Shown piece after piece: positions 27,901 to 36,100 of a stretch of DNA of 64,000 bases (position 1 is the first letter of the stretch; the number at the start of each line of letters is the position of its first letter). The notes below the pieces were generated by a model. The model saw nothing but the letters and a program-made list of their open reading frames with translations, ran no database searches and was not told where the DNA came from. The position numbers were made by a program, and so were the translations under genes. This stretch comes from Streptomyces sp. 71268. Lineage in GTDB: Bacteria; Actinomycetota; Actinomycetes; Streptomycetales; Streptomycetaceae. The DNA is taken from assembly GCF_029392895.1 (NCBI RefSeq), contig NZ_CP114200.1, positions 7,508,501 through 7,572,500 of the forward strand, read 5' to 3'.

Positions 27901-30900
27901 GGCTCACGCCACCTCGATCCTGGCCTCGCGCCTGGCGTACTTCCTGAACCTGTCGGGCCCGAGCCTGGCCATCAACACCTCGTGCTCGTCGGGTCTGGTG
28001 GCGCTGCACGAGGCGTGCCTGAGCCTGCGGTACGGGGACTGCGACACCGCCATCGTCGCCGGTGCCAACATCCTGTCCTACCCCGGCACCTACGACGTCA
28101 TGGCGCGGGCCGGGATGCTCTCCGAGGAAGGCGTGTGCCGGGCGTTCGACCGGCGGGCTGATGGCATGGTGCCGGGTGAGGCTGTCGCGGTGCTCGTACT
28201 GCGCAAGCAGCCTGCCGCTCAGGCGGAGGGTCAGCGGATCTACGCCACGGTGCTGGGCAGTGGTGTGAACTACGACGGTAGGACGAACGGGATCACGGCG
28301 CCCAGTGGTGCGGCGCAGGTGCGGTTGCTCAGGGATGTGCACGAGCGGGCTGGGGTGGCCGCCGATTCGGTGGAGTACCTGGTCACGCATGGCACGGGTA
28401 CGCGGCTTGGTGATCCGATTGAGATCAACGCGTTGGCGGAGGCGTTCCGTGGTGGTTCGGAGCGGACTGGTTTCTGTGCGTTGACGTCGACGAAGCCGAA
28501 CATCGGTCACACCCAGGCCGCTTCGGGTCTGGTGAGTGTGATGGCGTTGGCGTGGTCGATGAAGCAGGAGGTGATTCCGCCGAGCATCCACTGCGAGGAG
28601 TTGAGCGACTACATCCGTTGGGAGGACAGCCCGTTCTTCGTCAACCGCTCCCCGCGCCCCTGGCCCGAGCCGTCTGACGGCACGCCCCGCCGTGGTGGGG
28701 TGAGCGCCTTCGGGTTCAGCGGCACCAACGCCCACGTCGTGCTCGAAGCCCACGGCACGGCCCGCACCGACCAGGCCACCCTGGACGGCCAGCCCGCCGG
28801 CTCCTCGTACCTGCTGCCGATCTCGGCCAAGACCCCCGAGGCGCTGACGGAACTGCTCGGCGAGTTGGCGGACCACCTGGACGCACGGCCCGAGGTGGGC
28901 GCGGGTTATCTGGCGTCGGTCAGTCACACCCTGATGGCGGGTCGGCACCACTTCGCGCACCGGTGTGCCGTGGTGGTCCAGGACCGCGAGGACGCGGTGC
29001 GCCTGCTGCGCCAGGCGGCCCAGGGTGAGCGGCCGCGCAAGGTCTACCGGGGCACCGTCACCCGGGACTTCACCCCGAACAGCCTGGTGGGCGACCTGGT
29101 CGCCGAGGCACCCCGCAGCCGCCAGGACCACGGCCGCTACCAGGAACTCCTGCTGGCCATGGCCGACTTCTACTGCCAGGGTTACGACCTCAGCTTCGAC
29201 GGTCTCTTCGACCAGGCGCCGATCCGTATCAGCCTGCCCCACCACCCCTTCGCCAGGGAGCTGTACTGGCCGTCCGACGAGAGCCTGGCCCGCCGCGCGC
29301 TCGCCCGGGCCGTGGCGACCGACGGGGCCGGCGCGCCGGAGGAGGTCGACGAGTACGAGGAGGTCGTGGAGGAGGTCGAGGAGCCCGCGACGGCCGACAC
29401 CGACGAGGTGCCCGCGGGGCCGGGGCGGCGGGCCGAGATGATCGGCTGGTCGGTGGCCCAGTGCCTGGAGTGGGAGCTGGGCGACGCCGTGTCGCAGTTG
29501 CTCAAGCTGCCGCTCGACAAGCTGGACGGGTCGGCCAACCTGCAGGACTACGGGTTCGACTCGATCAGCCTGGTGGAGTTCGCCGGTGTGCTCGCCGAGC
29601 GGCTCGGCATCGAGCTGACCCCCGACGTGTTCTTCAGCTACCCCACCCTCGACGGCCTCGCCAGCCACCTCATGGAGGCGCACACCGAGACGCTGGAGGC
29701 GTTCTACCGGGAGGGCCGCAGCGGCAGCGCGGCGGTCGTCAGGCGCGCGGTGACCAAGAAGGTCAAGCGTCGCCGGGCGGTCTCCGGACGCGTCGTACGC
29801 CAGGGCGCCGGTGCCGGCCTCCCCGGTGACACGGGCCCGGAGCCGGTGGCGATCGTCGGCATGAGCGGCCGGTTCCCCGGCGCGCGCACGGTGGACGAGC
29901 TGTGGGAGCTCCTGACCGAGGGCCGTTCGGTCGTCGGCCCGGTGCCCGCCGACCGCCCGGGCTGGGGCACGGAGCGCCGGATGGGCGCGATCCCCGGCGT
30001 CGCGGAGTTCGACCCGCTGTTCTTCGAGATCTCGCCGCGCGAGGCGGAGAACATGGACCCGCGCCAGCGACTGCTGCTCCAGGAGATGTGGAAGGCCCTG
30101 GAGGACGCGGGCTACGGCCCCGAGCGGCTGAACCGCGAGAAGGTGGGCGTGTTCGTCGGCGTCGAGGAGGCGGACTACGTCTTCCTCACCGGCGAGGACG
30201 GCAGCGTCACCTCCAACGCCACCTCCATCCTCGCCTCGCGCCTGGCGTACTTCCTGAACCTGTCGGGCCCGAGCCTGGCCATCAACACCTCGTGCTCGTC
30301 GGGTCTGGTGGCGCTGCACGAGGCGTGCCTGAGCCTGCGGTACGGGGACTGCGACACCGCCATCGTCGCCGGCGCCAACATCCTCGCCTTCCCGGGCACC
30401 TACGACGCGATGGCGCGGGCCGGGATGCTCTCCGAGGCGGGCGTGTGCCGGGCGTTCGACCGGCGGGCCGACGGCATGGTGCCCGGCGAGGCCGTCGCGG
30501 TCCTCGTACTGCGCAAGCAGCCGGCGGCCGAGGCGGACGGCCAGCGGATCTACGCCACCGTGCTGGGCAGCGGCGTCAACTACGACGGCAAGACCAACGG
30601 CATCACCGCGCCCAGCGGCGCGGCACAGGCCCGTCTGCTGCGTGAGGCGTACGAGCGCACCCAGGTCTCGCCGGACTCGGTCGAGTACCTGGTCACGCAC
30701 GGCACCGGCACCCGACTCGGCGACCCGATCGAGATCAACGCGCTGGCGGAGGCGTTCCGCGGCGAGACGGAGCGCACCGGCTTCTGCGCGCTGACGTCGA
30801 CCAAGCCGAACATCGGTCACACCCAGGCCGCCTCGGGGCTGGTCAGCGTGATGGCCCTGGCCTGGGCGATGAAGCAGGAGGTGATCCCGCCGAGCATCCA

Positions 30901-33184
30901 CTGCGAGGAGCTGAGCGACTACATCCGCTGGGAGGACAGCCCCTTCTTCGTCAACCGCGCCCCGCGCCCCTGGCCCGCGCGCCCCGACGGCACGCCCCGC
31001 CGTGGTGGGGTGAGCGCCTTCGGGTTCAGCGGCACCAACGCCCACGTCATCCTGGAGGCGCACGGCACGGCCCGCGAGGACGAGGCGGCCGTGGAGGCCC
31101 AGCCGACCGCCCCCGCGTACCTGCTGCCGCTCTCGGCCAAGACCGCCGAGGCGCTGGCCCAGGCGCTCACGGACCTGGCCGACCACCTGGCGGCACGCCC
31201 CGAGGCCGGCCTCGGCTACCTGGCGTCGGTCAGCCACACCCTGACCACGGGCCGGCACCACTTCGCGCACCGGTGCGCCGTGGTGGTCCACGACCGTGAC
31301 GACGCGGTACGCCTGCTGCGCCAGGCCGCGCAGGGTGACAAGCCGCGCAAGGTCTACCGGGGCGCCGTGCCACGGGAGTTCACCCCGAACGCGGCCGTCA
31401 CCACGGTCGTGCAGGACATGACCGACGAGGCGGCGAACAGCCACCACGACCCGGCCCGGTACCAGGAACTCCTGCTGGCGCTCGCCGACTTCTACTGCCA
31501 GGGTTACGACCCGCGCCTCCAGGACCTGTTCGACCAGCGGCCCGCCCACGTCAGCCTGCCCACCCAGCCCTTCGCCGCCCGGCACCTGTGGGTCGGCGGC
31601 CACCGGGCACGGATGGCGGCCGAGGCCGCGGCGGCGCCGGCGGCGTCCGTGGAGTCCGCGTCACCTGTCACGCCGGCGGCACCCGCCGCCCGGCCGACCC
31701 AGCGTCCGACTCCCGAGCCCAGCCCGGCTCCCGAGCCCGCCCCGGCCGCCAGCCCGCGGCTAGCGGCGAGCACTCCCCGCCCGGCCCCCGCACCCCAGCC
31801 GGTGACCAGCCCCCGGCCGGTCGTCCCCGGCGTGCTGCCGGTGCCGGCGCGGGGAATCGCGGACGCCGGACAGGGCGGCGCGGTACGCCTGCGCCCGGTG
31901 GATGAGATGGCCGCCGACATGGCGCGTACGGCCCAGCTCGCTCCCGTGGCGCGGCAGCGCGTCACCCTGCGGCCGCTGACCCAGGCGGCCCCGGCCGCGG
32001 CACCCACCCCGGCGCCTGCCCCGACGCCCGCGCCGGTGGCCCCGCCACGGGTCGAGCCGGCGCCCGCACCGGCCGCCACGCCGGCCCCCGAGCCGACCAC
32101 CGCTGCCCGGCCCACACCCGCCGCCGACGCGGCGGAGGGCCTGGTGGACGCGCTCCGGGCGAGCCTGGCCCGCGAACTGTTCGTCGAGGTGGACGAGATC
32201 GACGCCGACCGCAGCTTCACGGAGTTGGGGTTGGACTCGGTGGTGGGTGTGGAGTGGGTGCGTGCGGTGAACCAGGAGTTCGGCACGTCGGTGAGCACCA
32301 CGAAGATCTACCAGTACCCGAACGTGGCGGCGTTCGCCGGTTTCCTGGCCGGCGAACTCGCGACGGCGACACCCACCGCGACGACGCCGCCGCGTACGGC
32401 GCAGCCGGTCGCGGCCCCCGCCCCTGTGTCACCACCACCAGCCCCCGCGACCACACCCGAGCCGGTCGCGCGGCCGGCGGCGGCTGCCGCCCCCGCAGGG
32501 CACGTGACCGACGACCTGCTGGACGCGTTGCGGGTGAGTCTGGCCCGGGAGTTGTTCGTCGAGGTGGAGGAGATCGACGCGGGTCGTAACTTCACGGAGT
32601 TGGGGTTGGACTCGGTGGTGGGTGTGGAGTGGGTGCGTGCGGTGAACCAGGAGTTCGGCTCCTCGGTGAGCACCACGAAGATCTACCAGTACCCCACGCT
32701 CAAGGAGTTCGCCGACTTCCTGGCCGGCGAGCTGTCGGTGGCCACCCCGGCCGTGGAGCAGCGGCCGGCGAGCGCGTCGGCGCTGGCCGAGCGCCCTGAC
32801 GCGGTGGTGCGGCCGACGGCCGACTCCGTCCCCGCCGGCCCCACGGTCGACGGCCTGGTGGACGCGTTGCGGGTGAGTCTGGCTCGGGAGTTGTTCGTCG
32901 AGGTGGAGGAGATCGACGCGGGTCGTAACTTCACGGAGTTGGGGTTGGACTCGGTGGTGGGTGTGGAGTGGGTGCGTGCGGTGAACCAGGAGTTCGGCAC
33001 CTCGGTCAGCACCACGAAGATCTACCAGTACCCGAATCTCCGGGAGTTCGCGGAGTTCCTCGCCGGCGAGCTTCCCGCGCCGGTCGATGACGACCTCGAT
33101 GACGTGCTGGCCAAGGTGTACGAGGGCGAGATCGACATCTGGCAGGCCGAGGCCCGCCTGTCCGCCCAGGCGAAGGAGAGCTGA
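18947..33184 (+). CDS. PKS protein 3: ACP | KS-DH-KR-ACP | KS-DHo-ACP | KS-ACP | KS-ACP-ACP-ACP
   Basis: 4745 residues; AGGAGG at 18930-18935 sets the ATG. Residues 1-215 are the rest of the split DHo, then ACP (Ser292). Module 4: KS (Cys552, His687, His727), DH (His1023 in HVVQDHKILP, the motif Gly changed to Asp1027; YGP present; Asp1190), KR (Ser1594, Tyr1607, B-type VLRDG), ACP (Ser1761). Module 5: KS (Cys2036 in DTMCSSS, His2171, His2210), DHo from 2477 with the catalytic loop deleted, ACP (Ser2762). Module 6: KS (Cys3013 in NTSCSSG), acidic linker, ACP (Ser3539). Module 7: KS (Cys3783), a long Pro/Ala linker, then three ACPs with Ser4431, Ser4556 and Ser4669. Each of the three has Trp six residues on (DSVVGVEW), the flag of beta-branching ACPs. 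The last 30 residues look like a docking helix. Modules 5-7 lack KR, and KS4, KS6 and KS7 share near-identical DNA. Confidence 0.95.
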   Translation: MFDGMDASRVKVLPEAAQLEMVRAAATLAAEERGDAGAVVRLTQVAWHGPVVVGPGQQVHVDLHPGASGAADDWAVFADAGESTGSTGTVTVLHDAAPEHVDVDAYGAGRPGSLRVDLGEPGAASGGRGNAVVVPGQLAACLAAVAREAGWGEGEVWLLGADEVTYADASRQAVWGAVDIATGPSEREATLSVDLVDRRGTSLVRFRGLRVSADEQQVEAAPAESAPAGAEQRVTETVREVAAGPGRRAEMAGWSVAQCLEWELGDVVFHLLKLPLDKLDGSANLQDYGFDSISLVEFAGVLGERLGIELTPDVFFSHPTLDGLAGHLLEAHAELLAGHYQEARTVTRTVPSAATATATPRPAPGATPRADRARPEPRRRRLRMSAPATPAGGATAESAEPVAIVGMSGRFPGARSVEELWEILADGRSVVGEVPADRRPDWGTERRLGAIPGVAEFDPLFFEISPREAELMDPRQRLLLQEMWRALEDAGYGSEQLGREKVGVFVGVEEGDYRDLLTGGIGVTSNSNAILASRLAYFLNLSGPSMAINTACSSGLVALHEACLSLRYGDCDTAIVAGVNVLADPASYDAMAQAGMLSPEGVCRAFDRRADGMVPGEAVAVLVLRKQPAAEAEGQRIYATVLGSGVNYDGRTNGITAPSGAAQVRLLRDVHERAGVAADSVEYLVTHGTGTRLGDPIEINALAEAFRGGSERTGFCALTSTKPNIGHTQAASGLVSVMALAWAMKQEVIPPSIHCEELSDYIRWEDSPFFVNRSPRPWPQEGDRPRRGGVSAFGMSGTNAHVILEAHGSARAEQATIDGQPAASAFLLPLSAKTAEALSRALGELADHLEARPEVGAGYLASVSHTLMAGRHHFAHRCAVVVQDREDAVRLLRQAAQGDKPRKVYRGTVTRDFTPNSLVGDLVAEAPRSRQDHGRYQELLLAMADLYCQGYDPRLQDLFDQPPARVSLPTYPFARQECWVPDGPAAVAAVGRLHPLVHENTSNLTEQRYTSLFTGAEPFLTDHVVQDHKILPAAAYLEMAREAVQQATRGADADAVRMHLVNLRWLRPLAVDATPVTGELALIPEPNGDIGFEIFSGEDDGDIHCQGDAVLVPPAQAEPAPVIDVPALRAACTRTLSGDECYDLFATAQLRYGPTHRTITELGLGADLVVARLALPEADDAYVLHPGLLDGAFQATAGFMAVEGTTAHLPVALDEAEIYAPAGTPAWAVVRRLPSAGSWVTRYDIDLCDDAGQVRARLRGFTTSLSSRDMPDQASAAPATGVWEATWTSRPKAEAGAPLTWARRHLLLCDPSPAPAPDAFGPDVSVSVLTATGDDAAQRFTALAEQLFTEVREVLAGRPARDVLLQVVVPQGADAHVYGGLSGLLKTAHLENPRLSTQLIALPGPYDAPANLARIDAEAAGPHLDPEVRYTDERRLVPEWRPLPEATDATAEQPWRADGGYLITGGAGGLGLLFAEEIARRAPGATITLTGRSAPGDRVDAALARLAELGATASYRRLDVTDPAAVAATVADLTSGGRGLHGVLHCAGVLRDGYLIRKELADVREVLAPKVTGLVALDAATAGLDLDFLVCFGSTSGSVGNPGQADYALGNAFMDHFAAHRAEQVRAGLRSGRTLTIDWALWQDGGMGVDDQVVAQLEARSGLVPMPREAGIAAFYRALRGEAAQALALTARDQRRLTTAIDRLTARSTPAGGERREQAAGPAPDGSRVVTYLTDVVTRELKLDAGTIDPEAPLSEYGIDSISVMALTDVLEGDFGKLPKTLFFEYQTLAELGQYLLDSHPAAVARLAGPTAPASATPATAAAPVAEPAATDRPRAVARRRGRSRFLPATVGAAADAAATRPSGSPDIAVIGLAGRYPQAPDLDTFWDNLRAGRDSVTEVPADRWDHQAHEQQGVYCRWGGFLDGVDQFDPLFFGIAPREAELMDPQERLFLQATYAAIQDAGYTPRDLDGTDGTDGVRRAGVFVGVMTSDYQFFGLERQLAGAPIATGGNFASMANRVSYHLNFHGPSLAVDTMCSSSLTAISLACESIRRGESDVALAGGVNLSLHPNKFLLLSQGKFASSNGRCESFGDEGDGYVPAEGVGAVLLKPLERAVRDGDHIYGVIRGTALNHGGRTNGYTVPNPGAQGNVIGAALRQAGIDPRAVSYVEAHGTGTKLGDPIEIRGLSQAFDGVGERGACAIGSVKSNIGHAEAAAGIAGLTKVLLQMRHGTLVPSLHSDVLNPFIDFDDTPFTVQRTVAEWRPPVVEIDGVAREFPRIAGLSSFGAGGSNAHLVIEEYRPSATAPTRGEPTEPVALVLSAKTEERLRVSAERLRAALRGGRYVDADLPAIAHTLQVGREAMPHRLGFLAQDLATADRKLAAYLDGTGAADDVVTGQARPGGTESATAVGGDGQTPLESLVASWVTGLDVDWRGLHGAAGRTPGRVSLPTYPFAEETYWLPGGDRQPTRAGGGLARLHPLVHENTSDLTRQRFTSQLPTAPTPAAQLEMARAALLLASPGVERDTHAVRLTDVTWHGALAPAGDVLTVHLSLLPTSGGSIEWTVYADQGETPDEELVAGEGRARIVAAGTVTETDAVERVDRNALDQPVIELAAPAGADGAALALVHALEACLPAGAQAHTAREVVFAPTTAPAPAWAVVEHGTDELDATVCAADGTVLLRVRGLAYGTDAAEEQVSETVEPSAAVAEAVEVAAGPGRRAEMAGWSVAQCLEWELKDVISLVLKVPADRLEDGVNLQDYGFDSISLVEFAGVLGERLGVDLTPDVFFSYPTLEALSGHLLAAYADAMEALYREGGSTAGTAVVKRPASTATKPATAARGARRRAKTGRVLRRGTSATAESAEPVAIVGMSGRFPGARSVEELWQILADGRSVVGEVPADRRPDWGTERRLGAIPGVAEFDPLFFEISPREAENMDPRQRLLLQEMWKALEDAGYGPEQLGREKVGVFVGVEEGDYVFLTGEDGSVTAHATSILASRLAYFLNLSGPSLAINTSCSSGLVALHEACLSLRYGDCDTAIVAGANILSYPGTYDVMARAGMLSEEGVCRAFDRRADGMVPGEAVAVLVLRKQPAAQAEGQRIYATVLGSGVNYDGRTNGITAPSGAAQVRLLRDVHERAGVAADSVEYLVTHGTGTRLGDPIEINALAEAFRGGSERTGFCALTSTKPNIGHTQAASGLVSVMALAWSMKQEVIPPSIHCEELSDYIRWEDSPFFVNRSPRPWPEPSDGTPRRGGVSAFGFSGTNAHVVLEAHGTARTDQATLDGQPAGSSYLLPISAKTPEALTELLGELADHLDARPEVGAGYLASVSHTLMAGRHHFAHRCAVVVQDREDAVRLLRQAAQGERPRKVYRGTVTRDFTPNSLVGDLVAEAPRSRQDHGRYQELLLAMADFYCQGYDLSFDGLFDQAPIRISLPHHPFARELYWPSDESLARRALARAVATDGAGAPEEVDEYEEVVEEVEEPATADTDEVPAGPGRRAEMIGWSVAQCLEWELGDAVSQLLKLPLDKLDGSANLQDYGFDSISLVEFAGVLAERLGIELTPDVFFSYPTLDGLASHLMEAHTETLEAFYREGRSGSAAVVRRAVTKKVKRRRAVSGRVVRQGAGAGLPGDTGPEPVAIVGMSGRFPGARTVDELWELLTEGRSVVGPVPADRPGWGTERRMGAIPGVAEFDPLFFEISPREAENMDPRQRLLLQEMWKALEDAGYGPERLNREKVGVFVGVEEADYVFLTGEDGSVTSNATSILASRLAYFLNLSGPSLAINTSCSSGLVALHEACLSLRYGDCDTAIVAGANILAFPGTYDAMARAGMLSEAGVCRAFDRRADGMVPGEAVAVLVLRKQPAAEADGQRIYATVLGSGVNYDGKTNGITAPSGAAQARLLREAYERTQVSPDSVEYLVTHGTGTRLGDPIEINALAEAFRGETERTGFCALTSTKPNIGHTQAASGLVSVMALAWAMKQEVIPPSIHCEELSDYIRWEDSPFFVNRAPRPWPARPDGTPRRGGVSAFGFSGTNAHVILEAHGTAREDEAAVEAQPTAPAYLLPLSAKTAEALAQALTDLADHLAARPEAGLGYLASVSHTLTTGRHHFAHRCAVVVHDRDDAVRLLRQAAQGDKPRKVYRGAVPREFTPNAAVTTVVQDMTDEAANSHHDPARYQELLLALADFYCQGYDPRLQDLFDQRPAHVSLPTQPFAARHLWVGGHRARMAAEAAAAPAASVESASPVTPAAPAARPTQRPTPEPSPAPEPAPAASPRLAASTPRPAPAPQPVTSPRPVVPGVLPVPARGIADAGQGGAVRLRPVDEMAADMARTAQLAPVARQRVTLRPLTQAAPAAAPTPAPAPTPAPVAPPRVEPAPAPAATPAPEPTTAARPTPAADAAEGLVDALRASLARELFVEVDEIDADRSFTELGLDSVVGVEWVRAVNQEFGTSVSTTKIYQYPNVAAFAGFLAGELATATPTATTPPRTAQPVAAPAPVSPPPAPATTPEPVARPAAAAAPAGHVTDDLLDALRVSLARELFVEVEEIDAGRNFTELGLDSVVGVEWVRAVNQEFGSSVSTTKIYQYPTLKEFADFLAGELSVATPAVEQRPASASALAERPDAVVRPTADSVPAGPTVDGLVDALRVSLARELFVEVEEIDAGRNFTELGLDSVVGVEWVRAVNQEFGTSVSTTKIYQYPNLREFAEFLAGELPAPVDDDLDDVLAKVYEGEIDIWQAEARLSAQAKES
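20140..21740 (+). repeat. KS4 copy of a near-identical DNA block (partner 27520-29130)
   Basis: The KS4 coding region and its flanking linker match the KS6 region about 7.38 kb downstream nearly base for base. One exact run covers 20881-21004 against 28264-28387. Others include 21091-21172 and the region around 21510-21570. Inside these runs third positions use many more T and G-T codons than the neighbouring DNA. Confidence 0.85.
27520..29130 (+). repeat. KS6 copy of the near-identical DNA block (partner 20140-21740)
   Basis: This copy matches the KS4 block at an offset of about 7.38 kb. Around the active site (about 27930-28080) it switches and instead matches KS7 at 30240-30390, an offset of 2310 bp (770 codons). 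The KS6 sequence is thus a mosaic of the two relatives. Confidence 0.85.
32510..33020 (+). repeat. tandem beta-branching ACP repeats
   Basis: The second and third ACPs of module 7 share about 140 bp that is nearly identical (32521-32659 and 32863-33000), covering the helix before and after the phosphopantetheine serine. The first ACP (about 32140-32360) shares the core from 32221 on. This indicates recent duplication or homogenisation. Confidence 0.85.
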
Positions 33185-33187
33185 CCG

Positions 33188-36100
33188 ATGAATCGCCAGG
33201 AGATTCTGGCCGCGCTGCGCGAGAAGCGGCTGACCCCGGACGAGGCCCGCAAGCTGCTACAGGCCGGGTCGGGTGCCGGAACCGCCGCGCCCGCCGCCGC
33301 GTCCACCCCGGCGCGGCCGGCCGACCACCCCACACCCGAGCCCGCCACCGCGCCGGCGACCAAGCCCGCCACCGCGCCGGCGGCCAGGCCCGCCGGCGTG
33401 CCGGCGAGCGCGTTCGCCAGCGTGCCCGCCGCCGGAGAGGCGGCGGGCCAGGGTGGGCGGCCGTCGCCGATCGCCATTGTCGGCATGTCGGGCCGGTACG
33501 CCACGGCCGAGAACCTGGACCAGTACTGGCAGTTGCTGGACCAGGGCCAGGACGCGGTGCGGGAGATCCCGCCCCACCGCTGGGACATGGACCGGTACTA
33601 CGACCCGACCGTCGGCAAGGAAGGCTCCATCTACTGCCGGTGGATGGGCCTGCTCGACGACATCGACGCCTTCGACTCCTTCTTCTTCGAGATCTCCCCC
33701 TCCGAGGCGGAGATGATGGACCCGCAGCACCGCATCTTCCTGGAGGAGGCGTACCGCGCCTTCGAGGACGCCGGGTACTCGCGGCAGCGGCTCGACGGCA
33801 GCAACTGCGGCGTCTACCTGGGGCTGGCCAGCAGCGACTACTACACCCTCGCGCACGAGGCGCTCCAGGAGGGCGACGAGCTGCCGAGCGTCACCAGCGT
33901 CAGCAACGCCATCGCCGCCGGCCGCCTCGCCTACTTCCTCAACCTCAAGGGCCCGGCCCTCACGGTCGACACGGCCTGCTCCTCCTCGCTGGTGAGCGTG
34001 CACCTCGGCGTGCAGGCCCTACAGCGCGGCGAGGTCGACATGGCCCTCGCCGGTGGCGCCTCGCTGTACCTGAGCCCCGACTCGTACATGCACATGTGCT
34101 CGGCCGGCATGCTCTCGCCGGACGGCCGGTGCAAGACCTTCGACAACGGCGCCGACGGGTTCGTGCCGGGCGAGGGCGCCGGGGCCGTGGTCCTCAAGCG
34201 GCTGGCGGACGCCGAGCGTGACGGCGACCAGATCTACGGCTTGATCACCGCCAGCGGCATCAACCAGGACGGCCGCACCAACGGCATCACGGCGCCGAAC
34301 CTCGGCAGCCAGATCGAGCTGGTCAAGGCGGCGTACGAGCGGCACGGCATCGACCCGGCGACCATCAGCTACGCGGAACTGCACGGAACCGGCACCAAGC
34401 TCGGTGACCCGATCGAGCTGGAGGCGCTGGCAGCGGCGTTCCAGGCCTGGACCGACCAGCGGAACTTCTGCGCCATCGGCTCGGTGAAGTCCAACGTCGG
34501 CCACATGTCGGCGGCGGCGGGCGTCGCCGGGCTGCACAAGATCCTGCTGTCCCTGCGGCACGCCAAGCTGGCGCCGACGCTGCACGTCAACACGCCCAAC
34601 GAGCACTTCGACTTCGAGCGCTCGCCCTTCGTACTGACCACCGAGGGGCGACCGTGGCAGCCCGCGCCGGGCGCGCCGCGCCGCGCCTGCCTGAGCGCGT
34701 TCGGCTTCAGCGGCACCAACGCCCACGTGGTGGTGGACGAGTACGTCCCCACCGCCGCCCGCCCCGCGCCCCGGCGCGCCGGCGACCGGGAGCACACCTT
34801 CGTCCTGTCGGCCAAGGCCGAACCCCAACTGCGGGAGATGGCGCGCCGGTTGGCCGACCACCTCACCGCGCACCCCGAGACGCACCTGGACGACGTCGCG
34901 TACACCCTGCAGAACGGCCGGGAGCCGATGCGCGAGCGGCTGGCCATCACCGCGCGCGACCGGCAGACCCTGCTGGCGGCCCTGGACGCGTTCGCGCGGC
35001 TCGGCGAGAGCGGGCCCGGCGTCCGGCGCGGGCGCGTCGCCAAGCGGCCGACCGGCCGCGACTGGGTCGAGGGCGGGCCCGCGGACTGGTCGGGGGAGTG
35101 GGCGGGACTGGCCCCGCGCCGCGTACCGCTACCGACCTACCCCTTCGAGAAGTCGCGCCACTGGTACCCGCAGTCGGCCGCCGCCCCGACCGACGAGCGG
35201 GCGGCGGGCGAGGCGCCGGCCGCCGGCCGGGTGGCCGCGCCGCACCCGCTGGTGCACGAGAACGTCTCCGACTTCACCCGGCAGCGCTTCCGCTCTCACT
35301 TCACCGGCCAGGAGTTCTTCCTCGCCGACCACCGCGTCGACGGCACGCCCGTGCTGCCCGGCGCCGCGGTGGTGGAGATGGCGCGCGCGGCGGGCGAGTT
35401 GTCCGGCGGCCAGCCCGTCACCGAGGTCAGCGAGGTCGTCTGGGCCCGGCCGGTGATCGACCAGCGCGTGGAGGTCGCGCTGTTCCCCACGGACGGCACC
35501 GCGGCCGGCTTCGAGGTGCACGACGGGCACGGCACGGTGTGCGCCAGCGGACACCTGGGCTTCGAGCCGGTGACCCCGCCGCCCCCCCTGGACCTCGCCG
35601 CGCTGCGCGCGCGCTGCGCCACCCGGCTCGACCACGCGGACCTGTACCCCGAGCAGGGCGCGAGCGCCGACGAGCCGGGCGCCGGGGTGTACTACGGGCC
35701 GGCCTTCCGTACCCTGCGCGAGCTGGCCTACGGGCCCACCGACGCGCTGGCCACCCTCGAACTGGACGCGGAGCGGCCCGGGTTCGCCCTGCACCCGGCG
35801 CTGCTCGACGGTGCCTGGCAGGCCATCCGCCCGTTCCTGGCCACCGACGGCGCCGTCTACCTGCCCTTCGCGGTGGACCGCCTGCGCTGCTTCGCCCCGC
35901 TGCCCTCGCCGGCCCACGCGCACGTGCGCCCCGCCGGGGCCGACGCGCCCGGCAGCCGGGCCTTCGACGTCACGATCACCGACGCGCACGGCGCCGTGGC
36001 GGCCGAGGTCACCGGCTTCACGGTGCGGGCCGCCGGCCGCGCCGAGGCACCCGAGCCGGTCTTCGTCACCCAGCGCTGGCAGGAGGCCCCCGCCCGCCAG

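Noticed and set aside
18839..31603. A 4254-codon open frame on the minus strand opposite PKS proteins 2-3, and similar long minus-strand frames at 4069-7437 and 13819-18834.
   Set aside because: They are mirror images of high-GC coding DNA, and their translations are low-complexity Ala/Gly/Arg/Val strings without domains, whereas the plus strand carries complete KS, KR and ACP motifs.
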